A stretch of DNA of 6,385 bases from Thiotrichaceae bacterium (GCA_015494435.1 WGBH01000369.1:1-6385), one strand, 5' to 3'. Shown: positions 1-6,321, counted from the stretch's first letter. Program-made: numbers and translations. Notes: generated from the letters alone by a model not told the origin.

Positions 1-617
1 CTTTCATATTGTTGCTTAATTTTAACTGCAATCTGCCGACTAAAAGTCTCTAATGCTTTACTTTGCGTTTTGACATAATCTCTATAAGTTTTGCCTTGAA
101 TGGGTGTATTAAGCAAAGCTTGTTTTACGACTAGCTCTTTATTATTTTTTAATATACGCCAACGGGCTTTTAGGGTGACACTCTTACCTATTTCACCATC
201 GAGTCTTTCGATATTAATACGGATTTGGTAATTAGGTTTAAATGAGAATTTCCACGGATATTGTTCAATATTATCGGTTTTTAGTAGTGCCGATAAATTA
301 TCAGTTATAACCTGCATCAGTTCTTCTTCATAAGAGCCTCCCCATTGATGCATTTCAGCCATTTCTATTTCATTAGTGTTTTTACGGCTGATAATTTGTG
401 GTCGATTTAATAGTCTAGGGATTTGTAGTGGCCCGACACCAAGGCGTAAGCTTGCATTACTAGCATTTGCAGGAGGCAATGAGGAGAGTGAGTAAAAATG
501 TGTGCCACCTAGATTAGGAACAACACTTTCTGCTCCTCCTTCTAAAAGACTTGAGCAGGCACCAAGAAAGATGGAAAGGAGGAGCAGTAAAACGCTAAAT
601 GCAGAAAGTGACTTCAT
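1..617 (-). CDS. pqiC: PqiC-type outer-membrane lipoprotein (partial, 3' end cut by window edge)
   Basis: This open frame starts at ATG 617-615 and runs without a stop to the window edge, giving 205 complete codons. Family knowledge: PqiC (DUF330, ABC-type transport auxiliary lipoprotein) sits in the outer membrane and receives the periplasmic PqiB conduit. The N-terminus is a lipoprotein signal: K2, a hydrophobic run around residues 6-18, then lipobox L-G-A-C with the lipidated cysteine at 21. Serine follows it, as expected for outer-membrane sorting. The mature part has the family core pattern: FYSL near residues 43-46, LGVGPLQIP, the NRPQII motif, then an acidic/aromatic stretch (AEMHQWGGSYEEEL). 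The late helix ending in KQQYE suggests that only a few residues are missing. It starts 2 nt after the pqiB stop, so the two are surely co-transcribed and probably translationally coupled. Function is inferred from family and operon position. Confidence 0.9.
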   Translation of the reverse strand, partial: MKSLSAFSVLLLLLSIFLGACSSLLEGGAESVVPNLGGTHFYSLSSLPPANASNASLRLGVGPLQIPRLLNRPQIISRKNTNEIEMAEMHQWGGSYEEELMQVITDNLSALLKTDNIEQYPWKFSFKPNYQIRINIERLDGEIGKSVTLKARWRILKNNKELVVKQALLNTPIQGKTYRDYVKTQSKALETFSRQIAVKIKQQYE

Positions 618-619
618 AT

Positions 620-2560
620 TTATTTCCCAAAGATAACGGAATTAGGCTTGCGTTGAATGGTGTCAGCTAGCACAGAAAAAGAGTTGGAGGCTTTACCTAA
701 ATCATTAATTAATTGTTGTAGTTTATATTGCAATGCAGAGTCTTCGTTCAGCGTTGATTTAAGTCCTTTATTGAGTGTTAGCGTTGTTCTATTAATATGA
801 TTTAAGGTTTTTCGCATGTCTTGTTGTAGTTTATTACTCACATTATTAAAGGTACGCAATGAAACGCTGGTATCTTTTTGTAATTTATTACTCACGTTAT
901 TGAAAGTACGCATTGAAACACTGGCATCTTTTTGTAATTTATTACTGATATTATTAAAAGTACGCAATGAAACGCTGATATCCTTTTGCAGTTTATTACT
1001 CACATTGCTAAGGGTTTTTAATGTGCTACTACTCTCTTTTTGCAGGGCATTAATATTTTTTCCTGTGCTCGCTAATAAACGACTTAGATCATTAGCCGTT
1101 TTTTGTGCATCTGCTAATGTTTTAATGAGTTCACCTGAAAAACCTTTCTTATCCAATTGTTGAGTGATTTTAGCAATACTCTCTGATGTGGTTGCTAAGC
1201 CTTTTAGTGTTTTCTTTACATCTTGTGAATTTAATAGTGCAGTTACACTAGAGATTGCCTTATTTAACTCTACGGTGATTTCACTGGCATCAAAATTAAG
1301 TAATGAGGTTAATGACGCTGTCGTTGGAAAAACAGCAGGTTCATAAATTTCTGTGGGTAATAAAGCATAGACCTGTTTTTCTTTTTGCTCATGCAATGAT
1401 TTTTTTGGCATATTTAAAGAAATATACTGCGCCCCTGTAATCAGACTATCTACTGTAAGTTGTGCTCTTAGACCATTCGTTACTAAATTTTGCAATGTGG
1501 TTTCTGCTTCTGCACGTTGTTTTTTATCAGAAAATTTATCAATATAAAGGGATACTTTAACCAGCGTTTTTATTTGCGTATTATTTTGCATTTTTTCCAA
1601 TAAAATAGTTTCAACTTTACCAACTCTTACCCCCCCGTATTCAATCACTGAACCGGGACTTAAGCCATGCAAAGAATCATCAAAATACATCACATAGAAT
1701 AATTTTTCTAAACGTTCGGTATCATCATTTGCTAGTTTATAAGAGTCATAAAGTTTAAAGCTAGTTTTACCGCTTAATGCATAGCCAACTTTATTCAAAG
1801 GCGTTTCAAAGGCAATCCCGCCTAGAAGAAGCGACATAAATGATTCAATACGTACCGATACACCTGAAGCGGTTAAATTCATATCCATGCCGCTGGCATT
1901 CCAAAAGCGACTATTGCTTTTTATTTTTTTATCGTAAGGCGCATGTACATAAATAGAAATATTAACACTACCACTATCATCATTTAACTCATATCCTGTG
2001 ACTTCCCCAACGTGTATTTTATGATAATAAACGGGTGAGCCAATATTTAACGAACCAAGATTACTACTGTGTAAAATGATTAAACTGCCTTTTTCATCGG
2101 CAGTGATAATAGGCGGTACAGACAAGCCTTCATAGACTTCTTTTGCAGCACTTTTTTCACCAGGATCAATACCAATATGTACCCCTGATAACAAAGTATT
2201 TAAACCACTCACCCCCTGAAAAGTTAAACGCGGTCGCTCTACCCAAAAGCGGGTTTTTTCTCCTAGATACGCTGACATTTCTGGAAAAATTTCCGCAGTA
2301 ACTTTGACTTTTTTTAGATCGGAGGTAAAACTTAGTTTTTTAACCCGACCCACCTCTATATCCTTATAACGAATAGAAGTTTTTTTTTCCACAATACCCG
2401 ATGCTTTCTCAAAGGTAATGGTGATTATTGTGCCTCGTTCATTGTAATATTTAAAAACAAGCCAGCCTGCAATAAGTGCTGCGGTAATAGGGATAATCCA
2501 AATCAATGAAAAACGTGGCGCAGTTTGGATTTGTGCATCGGGGTAATTGTTTTCTGTCAT
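620..2560 (-). CDS. pqiB: Intermembrane transport protein PqiB, three MCE domains with extended repeat-rich C-terminus
   Basis: A 646-residue protein. Family knowledge: PqiB is anchored in the inner membrane, forms stacked hexameric MCE rings and ends in a helical needle that conducts lipids across the periplasm to PqiC. Seen here: a short cytoplasmic tail, one membrane segment at about 17-36, then three MCE domains at roughly 45-135, 158-252 and 285-385. Their recurring motifs are KTSIRYKDIEVGRV (about 60-73), GSPVYYHKIHVGEV (about 174-187) and GSVIEYGGVRVGKV (about 303-316). From about 425 the protein is almost entirely helix-forming. It includes four 18-residue repeats (516-587) with the consensus TFNNVSNKLQKDxSVSLR. 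E. coli PqiB is, from memory, about 546 residues, so this one is about 100 longer, mostly in the C-terminal helix. ATG 2560 overlaps the upstream pqiA stop by ATGA. An AAGGA lies 13 nt upstream, rather far, so coupling probably helps initiation. Codons 58-61 contain an A9 run. Confidence 0.95.
   Translation of the reverse strand: MTENNYPDAQIQTAPRFSLIWIIPITAALIAGWLVFKYYNERGTIITITFEKASGIVEKKTSIRYKDIEVGRVKKLSFTSDLKKVKVTAEIFPEMSAYLGEKTRFWVERPRLTFQGVSGLNTLLSGVHIGIDPGEKSAAKEVYEGLSVPPIITADEKGSLIILHSSNLGSLNIGSPVYYHKIHVGEVTGYELNDDSGSVNISIYVHAPYDKKIKSNSRFWNASGMDMNLTASGVSVRIESFMSLLLGGIAFETPLNKVGYALSGKTSFKLYDSYKLANDDTERLEKLFYVMYFDDSLHGLSPGSVIEYGGVRVGKVETILLEKMQNNTQIKTLVKVSLYIDKFSDKKQRAEAETTLQNLVTNGLRAQLTVDSLITGAQYISLNMPKKSLHEQKEKQVYALLPTEIYEPAVFPTTASLTSLLNFDASEITVELNKAISSVTALLNSQDVKKTLKGLATTSESIAKITQQLDKKGFSGELIKTLADAQKTANDLSRLLASTGKNINALQKESSSTLKTLSNVSNKLQKDISVSLRTFNNISNKLQKDASVSMRTFNNVSNKLQKDTSVSLRTFNNVSNKLQQDMRKTLNHINRTTLTLNKGLKSTLNEDSALQYKLQQLINDLGKASNSFSVLADTIQRKPNSVIFGK
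800..1045 (-). repeat. 54-bp in-frame tandem repeats within pqiB (18-residue helical repeats)
   Basis: Four head-to-tail 54-bp units lie at 830-883, 884-937, 938-991 and 992-1045 on the plus strand, each beginning TTTATTACT. By hand alignment the second differs from the first at 6 of 54 bases and the third from the first at 7. The fourth is clearly more diverged. At the protein level the periodicity covers residues about 516-587 (nt 800-1015), with a weak fifth copy just before it (residues about 498-515). Because 54 is a multiple of three, copies can be gained or lost without a frameshift. Eighteen residues equal five turns of an alpha helix, or one heptad plus one hendecad, so each copy would add about 27 Å to a straight helix. 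Confidence 0.93.
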
Positions 2561-3234
2561 AATGATTCATCATTCCTTATTGAATTTTCATCATCTATTG
2601 CATCCCATATTAGGCGAGGATCAAAGCTATGGGCAGCCAGCATTGTTAATATAACGACCGCTGCAAAAGATAAAGCACCAAGATTAGGAAGTACACTAGC
2701 GGTATTGCCAAATTGAACCAAGGCAACTAATAGTGCAATCACAAAAATATCAACCATTGACCAACGTCCAACAAATTCAGTGATACGATAAAGAACGGTA
2801 CGATCTTTTGGTCGCCATTGCATTTTTAAATGCACGCTAATCAGTAGGCTAAATAAAGCGATCAGTTTTAGAATCGGGATAAACACACTCGCAATAAAGA
2901 TCAACAATGCCAATGGCCACATCCCTTCTGCAAATAAATGGACTACGCCACCTAAAATCGTATCAGGTTGACCCTCCCCCCAATAAATAACCGTCATAAT
3001 AGGTAAGGCATTCGCAGGGAAATATAAAATCAATGCTGCTAATAAAAGCGCCCATGTTCTACTCAAGCTATGAGGAATACGTGAATGCAGACTAGATTGA
3101 CAACAAGGACAATGCATAATCGCTTTGCCTAGCGTTAATTCATGTTGCGTTTTTGCTTCCATTCCTTCAGGTAATTTACTTAAAGTATGGCAAAAGTGAC
3201 AGGCAATCAATCCTGCTTGGCGTGCTGTTGTCAT
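2557..3234 (-). CDS. pqiA: PqiA-domain inner-membrane protein, second half of split PqiA
   Basis: A 225-residue PqiA-family membrane protein matching the C-terminal half of full-length PqiA/LetA. From ATG 3234 there is an N-terminal soluble piece with two cysteine pairs, C12-x2-C15 and C42-x-C44-C45, typical of the family's zinc-ribbon/rubredoxin-like module. Membrane segments follow at about 60-80, 105-132, 160-178 and 185-202. Hallmark family motifs are present: YFPANALPIM, GMWPLALLIFIASVFIP, GRWSMVDIFVIALL and FDPRLIWD near the end. I chose ATG 3234 because it overlaps the upstream stop as ATGA; a GTG at 3243 in the same frame would add three residues and cannot be excluded. The gene's own stop overlaps the pqiB start in the same way. 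Its inferred role is as the inner-membrane partner that feeds or gates lipid movement into PqiB. Confidence 0.92.
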   Translation of the reverse strand: MTTARQAGLIACHFCHTLSKLPEGMEAKTQHELTLGKAIMHCPCCQSSLHSRIPHSLSRTWALLLAALILYFPANALPIMTVIYWGEGQPDTILGGVVHLFAEGMWPLALLIFIASVFIPILKLIALFSLLISVHLKMQWRPKDRTVLYRITEFVGRWSMVDIFVIALLVALVQFGNTASVLPNLGALSFAAVVILTMLAAHSFDPRLIWDAIDDENSIRNDESL

Positions 3235-3884
3235 CCTGAACACCCATTGCTATCTCGCAATTTATTCCATACATCCTGTGGATTAAGGGAATAACTCAGC
3301 AACGACAAAGAGAGAATAAGTAAGCAAAAGGCATACAATGAAACACCATAAATCATATCAGCCACATCTCCTAGCTTTACCACAGCAACCAATATTGCCA
3401 GTAGGAAAATTTCTAACATACCCCATGCATCCGTACTGCGTAAAAAACGAAATAAAGGCGCGGTGTAACAATTAATACGATTCATTTTTATTTGCATCAA
3501 AATATAAATAGTACCAAGTAACGTGGTTGCAGGAAAAATAAAAGTCGTTAATAAAATAACAATACCTAAAAGTAGCTGATTAACGTCAAACAATGCAAAA
3601 GCAGTTGAAAGCAAACTACTTTCTTGTGTTAAGCCAACCGCTTTAAGTGATAGCAAAGGAAAAAGATTCGAAATAATAAACAGAATCAAACCGGTGATAG
3701 CAAAGGCAAGGCTACGATTGATGGAATTTTTTTGCTGTTTAAACAGTGTCGTCCCACAGCGAATACAATGAGCGACTTCATTGTCTGCTAAAGGGGGGAT
3801 TGTTTGAATTAAATCACAATCAGGACAAGCAAGACGGCTTATTGGGGGAATACTTGCAATATGATTTAAGTTGTTGCTGTTCAT
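3231..3884 (-). CDS. pqiA: PqiA-domain inner-membrane protein, first half of split PqiA
   Basis: A 217-residue PqiA-family protein, about half the length of E. coli PqiA (about 417 residues, from memory) and first in the operon. Cysteine pairs C20-P-D-C23 and C40-I-R-C43 form an apparently complete zinc-ribbon site in the N-terminal cytoplasmic part. Four hydrophobic segments follow at about 57-77, 101-130, 155-175 and 178-199. Family signatures are SNLFPLLSL, FIFPATTLLG, WGMLEIFLLAILVAVVKLGD and the C-terminal NPQDVWNKL. The start at ATG 3884 is backed by a good Shine-Dalgarno AGGAAG ending 3 nt upstream. The stop overlaps the next gene as ATGA, so this is a clean two-gene arrangement and not a recent frameshift of a fused gene: each half has its own cysteine module and start context. 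It probably pairs with the downstream half to rebuild a two-domain PqiA. Confidence 0.92.
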   Translation of the reverse strand: MNSNNLNHIASIPPISRLACPDCDLIQTIPPLADNEVAHCIRCGTTLFKQQKNSINRSLAFAITGLILFIISNLFPLLSLKAVGLTQESSLLSTAFALFDVNQLLLGIVILLTTFIFPATTLLGTIYILMQIKMNRINCYTAPLFRFLRSTDAWGMLEIFLLAILVAVVKLGDVADMIYGVSLYAFCLLILSLSLLSYSLNPQDVWNKLRDSNGCSG

Positions 3885-3943
3885 TCTCTTCCTATATCAT
3901 GGCACACTTTAGGGAATTTATAATATTTGGTTGGAAGTGTATC
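3885..3943. promoter_or_regulatory. Divergent promoter region between pqiA and moaD
   Basis: These 59 bp are the only space available to drive two divergent operons. On the plus strand a perfect TATAAT lies at 3919-3924. Its -35 position (3896-3901, ATCATG) is a poor match. On the minus strand the same AT core reads TATTAT (reverse complement of 3920-3925) as a possible -10, also without a good -35. Ribosome sites flank the gap: AGGAAG for pqiA, and GGAAG at 3933-3937, 6 nt before the moaD ATG. If the plus-strand -10 is used, the moaD leader would be only about a dozen bases. I see no recognisable operator; in particular I cannot identify a SoxS box. Confidence 0.35.
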
Positions 3944-4180
3944 ATGAAAATTAAGATAAATTATTTTGCGAGCCTACGTGAGAAAGTTGGCTGTAGTGAT
4001 AACAGTATTGAATCTGATGCGATTAGTTTATCAGCAGGAGAAGTTTGGACTTTAGCAACGGGGCTGAAAGTTTTTCCTGATAAAATATTAGTTGCAGTCA
4101 ATCAAGAATATGTTGATCTCAATGCGCCTGTGGTAGACGGTGATGAGGTTGCCTTCTTTCCGCCTGTTACGGGTGGATAA
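3944..4180 (+). CDS. moaD: Molybdopterin synthase sulfur-carrier subunit MoaD
   Basis: A 78-residue ubiquitin-fold protein of normal family length. Family knowledge: MoaD's C-terminal Gly-Gly is adenylylated by MoeB, converted to a thiocarboxylate, and inserted into the MoaE active site to supply the dithiolene sulfurs of molybdopterin. Seen here: the N-terminal strand MKIKINYFASLREKVG, typical of the family, the VAVNQEYVDLNAPVVDGDEVAFFPP block, in which the D-G-D-E-V turn is characteristic, and the exact C-terminus V-T-G-G. The frame stays open further upstream, to 3746, but that part is antisense to pqiA. The family N-terminus and the GGAAG site 6 nt upstream fix the start at 3944. moaE, usually next to moaD, is not in this window. 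A 119-bp gap separates it from moaB. Confidence 0.95.
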   Translation: MKIKINYFASLREKVGCSDNSIESDAISLSAGEVWTLATGLKVFPDKILVAVNQEYVDLNAPVVDGDEVAFFPPVTGG

Positions 4181-4228
4181 GGAAATTGCAAACTTGAAAC
4201 CTCCTAATCTTTTTTAGAATTCAAAAAT

Positions 4229-4258
4229 TTGATCTGCAACAAAAAAGAAAATTAAAAT
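4229..4258 (+). promoter_or_regulatory. Candidate sigma70-type promoter for moaB-moeA
   Basis: TTGATC (4229-4234, four of six matches to TTGACA) and TAAAAT (4253-4258, five of six matches to TATAAT) are 18 bp apart. They lie in the 119-bp AT-rich gap between moaD and moaB. This would start transcription near 4265, about 35 nt before the moaB start. The gap is long enough for an internal promoter, but AT-rich DNA gives such matches by chance. No molybdenum-cofactor riboswitch fold is apparent to me in this gap, which is probably too short for one. Confidence 0.3.
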
Positions 4259-4299
4259 ATCCGCTATTATTCACTTTTTTAAGTAGGAAATTACTTTAA

Positions 4300-4830
4300 A
4301 TGTCTCATACCGCAACCAATGCCAAATTCAAGCCTCTTAATATCGCTATTTTAACCGTTTCTGATTCACGTACCGAAGCAAATGATAAATCAGGTAAGTT
4401 ACTAGTTGAACGTCTACAAAAGGCAGGTCATCAATTAGCAGATAAACAAATTGTTGCCGATAATATTTACCAACTGCGTGCCACCGTGTCGAATTGGATT
4501 GCTGATCCTGATATTCATGTTGTCATTTCTACAGGTGGAACAGGTTTAACAGGACGTGATATTACCCCTGAAGCATTGAAAATTTTATACGATAAGGAAA
4601 TTGAAGGCTTTGGTGAAATTTTTCGTATGATTTCCTATAAGCTCATCAAAACCTCAACTATTCAGTCCCGTGCTATTGCAGGACTCGCCAATGGTACGGT
4701 GATATTTTCTCTGCCCGGTTCTCCGGGGGCATGTAAAGACGGATGGGACGAGATAATTGTGCATCAACTCAATGCTCGGACACAACCTTGTAACTTAGTT
4801 GAAATGATGCCCCGTTTTTTAGAAAAATAA
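4300..4830 (+). CDS. moaB: Molybdenum cofactor biosynthesis protein MoaB (MogA/MoaB family)
   Basis: A 176-residue cytoplasmic protein, close to E. coli MoaB (about 170). Family knowledge: MoaB/MogA proteins bind molybdopterin and, in active members, adenylylate it with MgATP so that MoeA can insert molybdate. Seen here: the first strand IAILTVSDSR (15-24), the substrate-binding loop STGGTGLTGRD (77-87), with D87 at the place of a catalytic aspartate in MogA, TPEA (89-92), the SRA segment (123-125) and the second signature SLPGSPGACKDGWDEII (137-153). The ending MMPRF is typical of MoaB. The start is clear: no other methionine occurs before residue 110, and AGGA lies at 4285-4288, 11 nt upstream, a slightly long spacing. 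moeA follows after 29 bp, so the two are very likely co-transcribed. Since no mogA is visible here, MoaB may do the adenylylation itself; this is inference. Confidence 0.94.
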   Translation: MSHTATNAKFKPLNIAILTVSDSRTEANDKSGKLLVERLQKAGHQLADKQIVADNIYQLRATVSNWIADPDIHVVISTGGTGLTGRDITPEALKILYDKEIEGFGEIFRMISYKLIKTSTIQSRAIAGLANGTVIFSLPGSPGACKDGWDEIIVHQLNARTQPCNLVEMMPRFLEK

Positions 4831-4859
4831 TAATTTGCATAATTTAAGGAGAAATAATC

Positions 4860-6113
4860 ATGACCTGTGGATGTGATGATAATTGTGATGCCCAACAAAC
4901 GTTAATGCCAGTTGATCAAGCATTAGAGCGATTAATTGAGAATGCCCTTCCTTCGGGTGAAACAGAAATCATTGATTTAATAGACGCAAGCGGACGCATT
5001 CTAGCCGAAAATCTCTGTTCAAGTATTAATGTACCCCCTGCTGATAATAGCGCAATGGATGGTTATGCCGTTCGCAGTGCTGATTTTGCAAATGCAGAAA
5101 AACAAAGTTTACCAATTAGTCAACGTATCTGTGCAGGAGAAGTTGGTATACCACTCGAAGCGAATAGCGTCGCGCGTATTTTTACAGGTGCATCTATTCC
5201 CATAGGAGCCGATGCCGTTATTATGCAAGAACGCTGCGAAGTAGAAGGCGACAATATGATTAGCAGTGGCCCCATTAGTGCAGGGACTAATCTACGCAAA
5301 GCAGGAGAAGATATTGCCATCGGTGATACTATTCTCAAAATAGGCGATCAACTAAAACCACAAGATTTAGGTTTAGCCGCTTCCGTTGGCATTAGCAAAC
5401 TAAAAGTCTATCGTCGTTTACGTGTTGGCATATTTTTTACAGGAAATGAGTTGCGTGAACCCGGGACAAAACTGAATGCAGGACAAATCTATAACTCAAA
5501 TCGCTATACTCTGCGTGGATTATTAAATAATCTAAATTGTGAAATCATTGATCTAGGTATAGTAAAAGATACACTGCAAGCAACCCGCGAAGCAATGCTA
5601 GAGGCAGCCGAAAGATCTGATTTAGTCATGACCAGTGGCGGAGTCTCTGTGGGCGAAGAAGACTATGTACGCATTGCACTTGAAGAGCTAGGACAACTCG
5701 ACTTTTGGCGTATCAATATTAAGCCTGGAAAACCACTTGCTTTTGGAAAAATTGGCAACACTCCCTTTTTAGGCATGCCAGGAAATCCTGTTTCTGTCTT
5801 TGCTACCTTCTGCGTTTTTGCACACCCTTATATTAAGAAAAAATCGGGTGCAACGGATGTATTGCCAAATCGCTTTATGGTTGCTGCTGGATTTGAATGG
5901 AAAAAGAAAGGCTATCGTTGCGAGTATCTAAGAGCAAGAATAAAACAAGACGCATCAGGGCAATCATCCATTACTCTATTTCCACATCAAGGATCAGGCG
6001 TATTAACCTCCACTAGCTGGGCAAATGGACTTGCTATTATTCCACCTAATACAATGATTAATAAAGGTGACAAAATAGAGTTTATTCCCTTCAGTGAAAT
6101 GGCGATTTATTAA
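4860..6113 (+). CDS. moeA: Molybdopterin molybdenumtransferase MoeA
   Basis: A 417-residue cytoplasmic enzyme; E. coli MoeA has 411. Family knowledge: MoeA hydrolyses MPT-AMP and inserts molybdate into molybdopterin to give active cofactor. Seen here: the MPVDQALERL opening (16-25), PPADNSAMDGYAVR (59-72), FTGASIPIGADAV (108-120), AGEDI (148-152), TGNEL (194-198), TSGGVSVGEEDYV (258-270), the NIKPGKPLAFG strand (286-296), GMPGNPVS (305-312), and a C-terminal domain IV with SGVLTSTSWANGLAIIP. Using remembered E. coli numbering, D59, T100, D142, E188, D228, D259, P298 and P301 map to D67, T109, D151, E197, D237, D268, P307 and P310 at a constant offset of nine, so the active site looks intact. 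The extra nine residues form a cysteine-rich N-terminus, MTCGCDDNC. The start has an excellent AAGGAG (4846-4851) with an 8-nt spacer. A strong terminator follows. Confidence 0.96.
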   Translation: MTCGCDDNCDAQQTLMPVDQALERLIENALPSGETEIIDLIDASGRILAENLCSSINVPPADNSAMDGYAVRSADFANAEKQSLPISQRICAGEVGIPLEANSVARIFTGASIPIGADAVIMQERCEVEGDNMISSGPISAGTNLRKAGEDIAIGDTILKIGDQLKPQDLGLAASVGISKLKVYRRLRVGIFFTGNELREPGTKLNAGQIYNSNRYTLRGLLNNLNCEIIDLGIVKDTLQATREAMLEAAERSDLVMTSGGVSVGEEDYVRIALEELGQLDFWRINIKPGKPLAFGKIGNTPFLGMPGNPVSVFATFCVFAHPYIKKKSGATDVLPNRFMVAAGFEWKKKGYRCEYLRARIKQDASGQSSITLFPHQGSGVLTSTSWANGLAIIPPNTMINKGDKIEFIPFSEMAIY

Positions 6114-6127
6114 CAAGTTTAAAAACG

Positions 6128-6167
6128 AAAAAGCTTCAACCATTGCTTACCTTGGTTGATGTTTTTT
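6128..6167. terminator. Bidirectional rho-independent terminator between moeA and tRNA-Val
   Basis: A 7-bp stem, TCAACCA (6136-6142) with TGGTTGA (6153-6159), closes a 10-nt loop. After one T-T mismatch the pairing continues as C-G, G-T and five A-T pairs, ending in T6 (6162-6167). On the minus strand the same stem is followed by a run rich in T. It lies 15 bp after the moeA stop and 15 bp before the tRNA-Val 3' end, between convergent transcripts, so it can stop both. Confidence 0.85.
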
Positions 6168-6181
6168 AAGCTAAGGAATAT

Positions 6182-6258
6182 TGGTAGGCTCGAGTGAATT
6201 CGAATCACCGACCCCCACCATGTCAAGGTGGTGCTCTAACCAACTGAGCTACGAGCCT
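6182..6258 (-). tRNA. tRNA-Val (anticodon GAC)
   Basis: A complete 77-nt cloverleaf on the minus strand. The acceptor stem AGGCTCG/CGAGCCT has seven Watson-Crick pairs, and the D arm is GCTC/GAGC. The anticodon stem CCACC/GGTGG encloses loop TTGACAT, giving anticodon GAC, which reads valine GUC and GUU. The T arm GGTGA/TCACT closes loop TTCGAAT. The discriminator is A and CCA is encoded (6182-6184). The D-arm to anticodon-arm region is very close to E. coli tRNA-Val(GAC) as I remember it. It lies 63 bp downstream of tRNA-Asn in the same direction. Confidence 0.96.
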
Positions 6259-6289
6259 AAAATAAAACAAATAATTAATAATCTTTAGA

Positions 6290-6311
6290 TATTGTATCAG
6301 AAAGTACAATA
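6290..6311 (-). promoter_or_regulatory. Inverted repeat and possible tRNA-Val promoter in the inter-tRNA spacer
   Basis: TATTGTA (6290-6296) and TACAATA (6305-6311) form a perfect 7-bp inverted repeat with an 8-nt loop. Read on the minus strand, one arm supplies TACAAT (reverse complement of 6291-6296), a good -10. CTAACA (reverse complement of 6313-6318) is a four-of-six -35 at a 16-bp spacing. This would start about 25 nt before the tRNA-Val 5' end. Alternatives are a processing hairpin in a joint tRNA-Asn/tRNA-Val precursor, or chance in AT-rich DNA. Confidence 0.25.
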
Positions 6312-6321
6312 GTGTTAGAAA

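Noticed and set aside
816..1163. A 115-codon plus-strand open frame with a leucine-rich repeating translation.
   Set aside because: It is the antisense shadow of the pqiB repeat array; its periodicity comes from the 54-bp repeats. No ribosome site or family resemblance supports it.
1164..1346. A 60-codon plus-strand open frame antisense to pqiB, and a similar 63-codon one at 2525-2716.
   Set aside because: Both are shadows of well-supported minus-strand genes and show no independent signals.
2561..2574. Short palindrome AATGAT-GA-ATCATT just before the pqiB start.
   Set aside because: It encodes the last codons of the upstream pqiA half and is short and AT-rich; an effect on initiation is possible but nothing else supports it.
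3746..3943. Upstream extension of the moaD reading frame giving a 144-residue protein.
   Set aside because: It lies largely antisense within pqiA, and the MoaD family N-terminus and ribosome site place the start at 3944.
4208..4230. Possible terminator after moaD around the GAATTC-centred AT-rich palindrome.
   Set aside because: The stem is interrupted next to its core, has almost no G-C pairs and lacks a proper T-tract following a stable hairpin.
5120..5338. A 72-codon minus-strand open frame inside moeA.
   Set aside because: It is the shadow of a strongly conserved coding region, with no ribosome site or recognisable domain.
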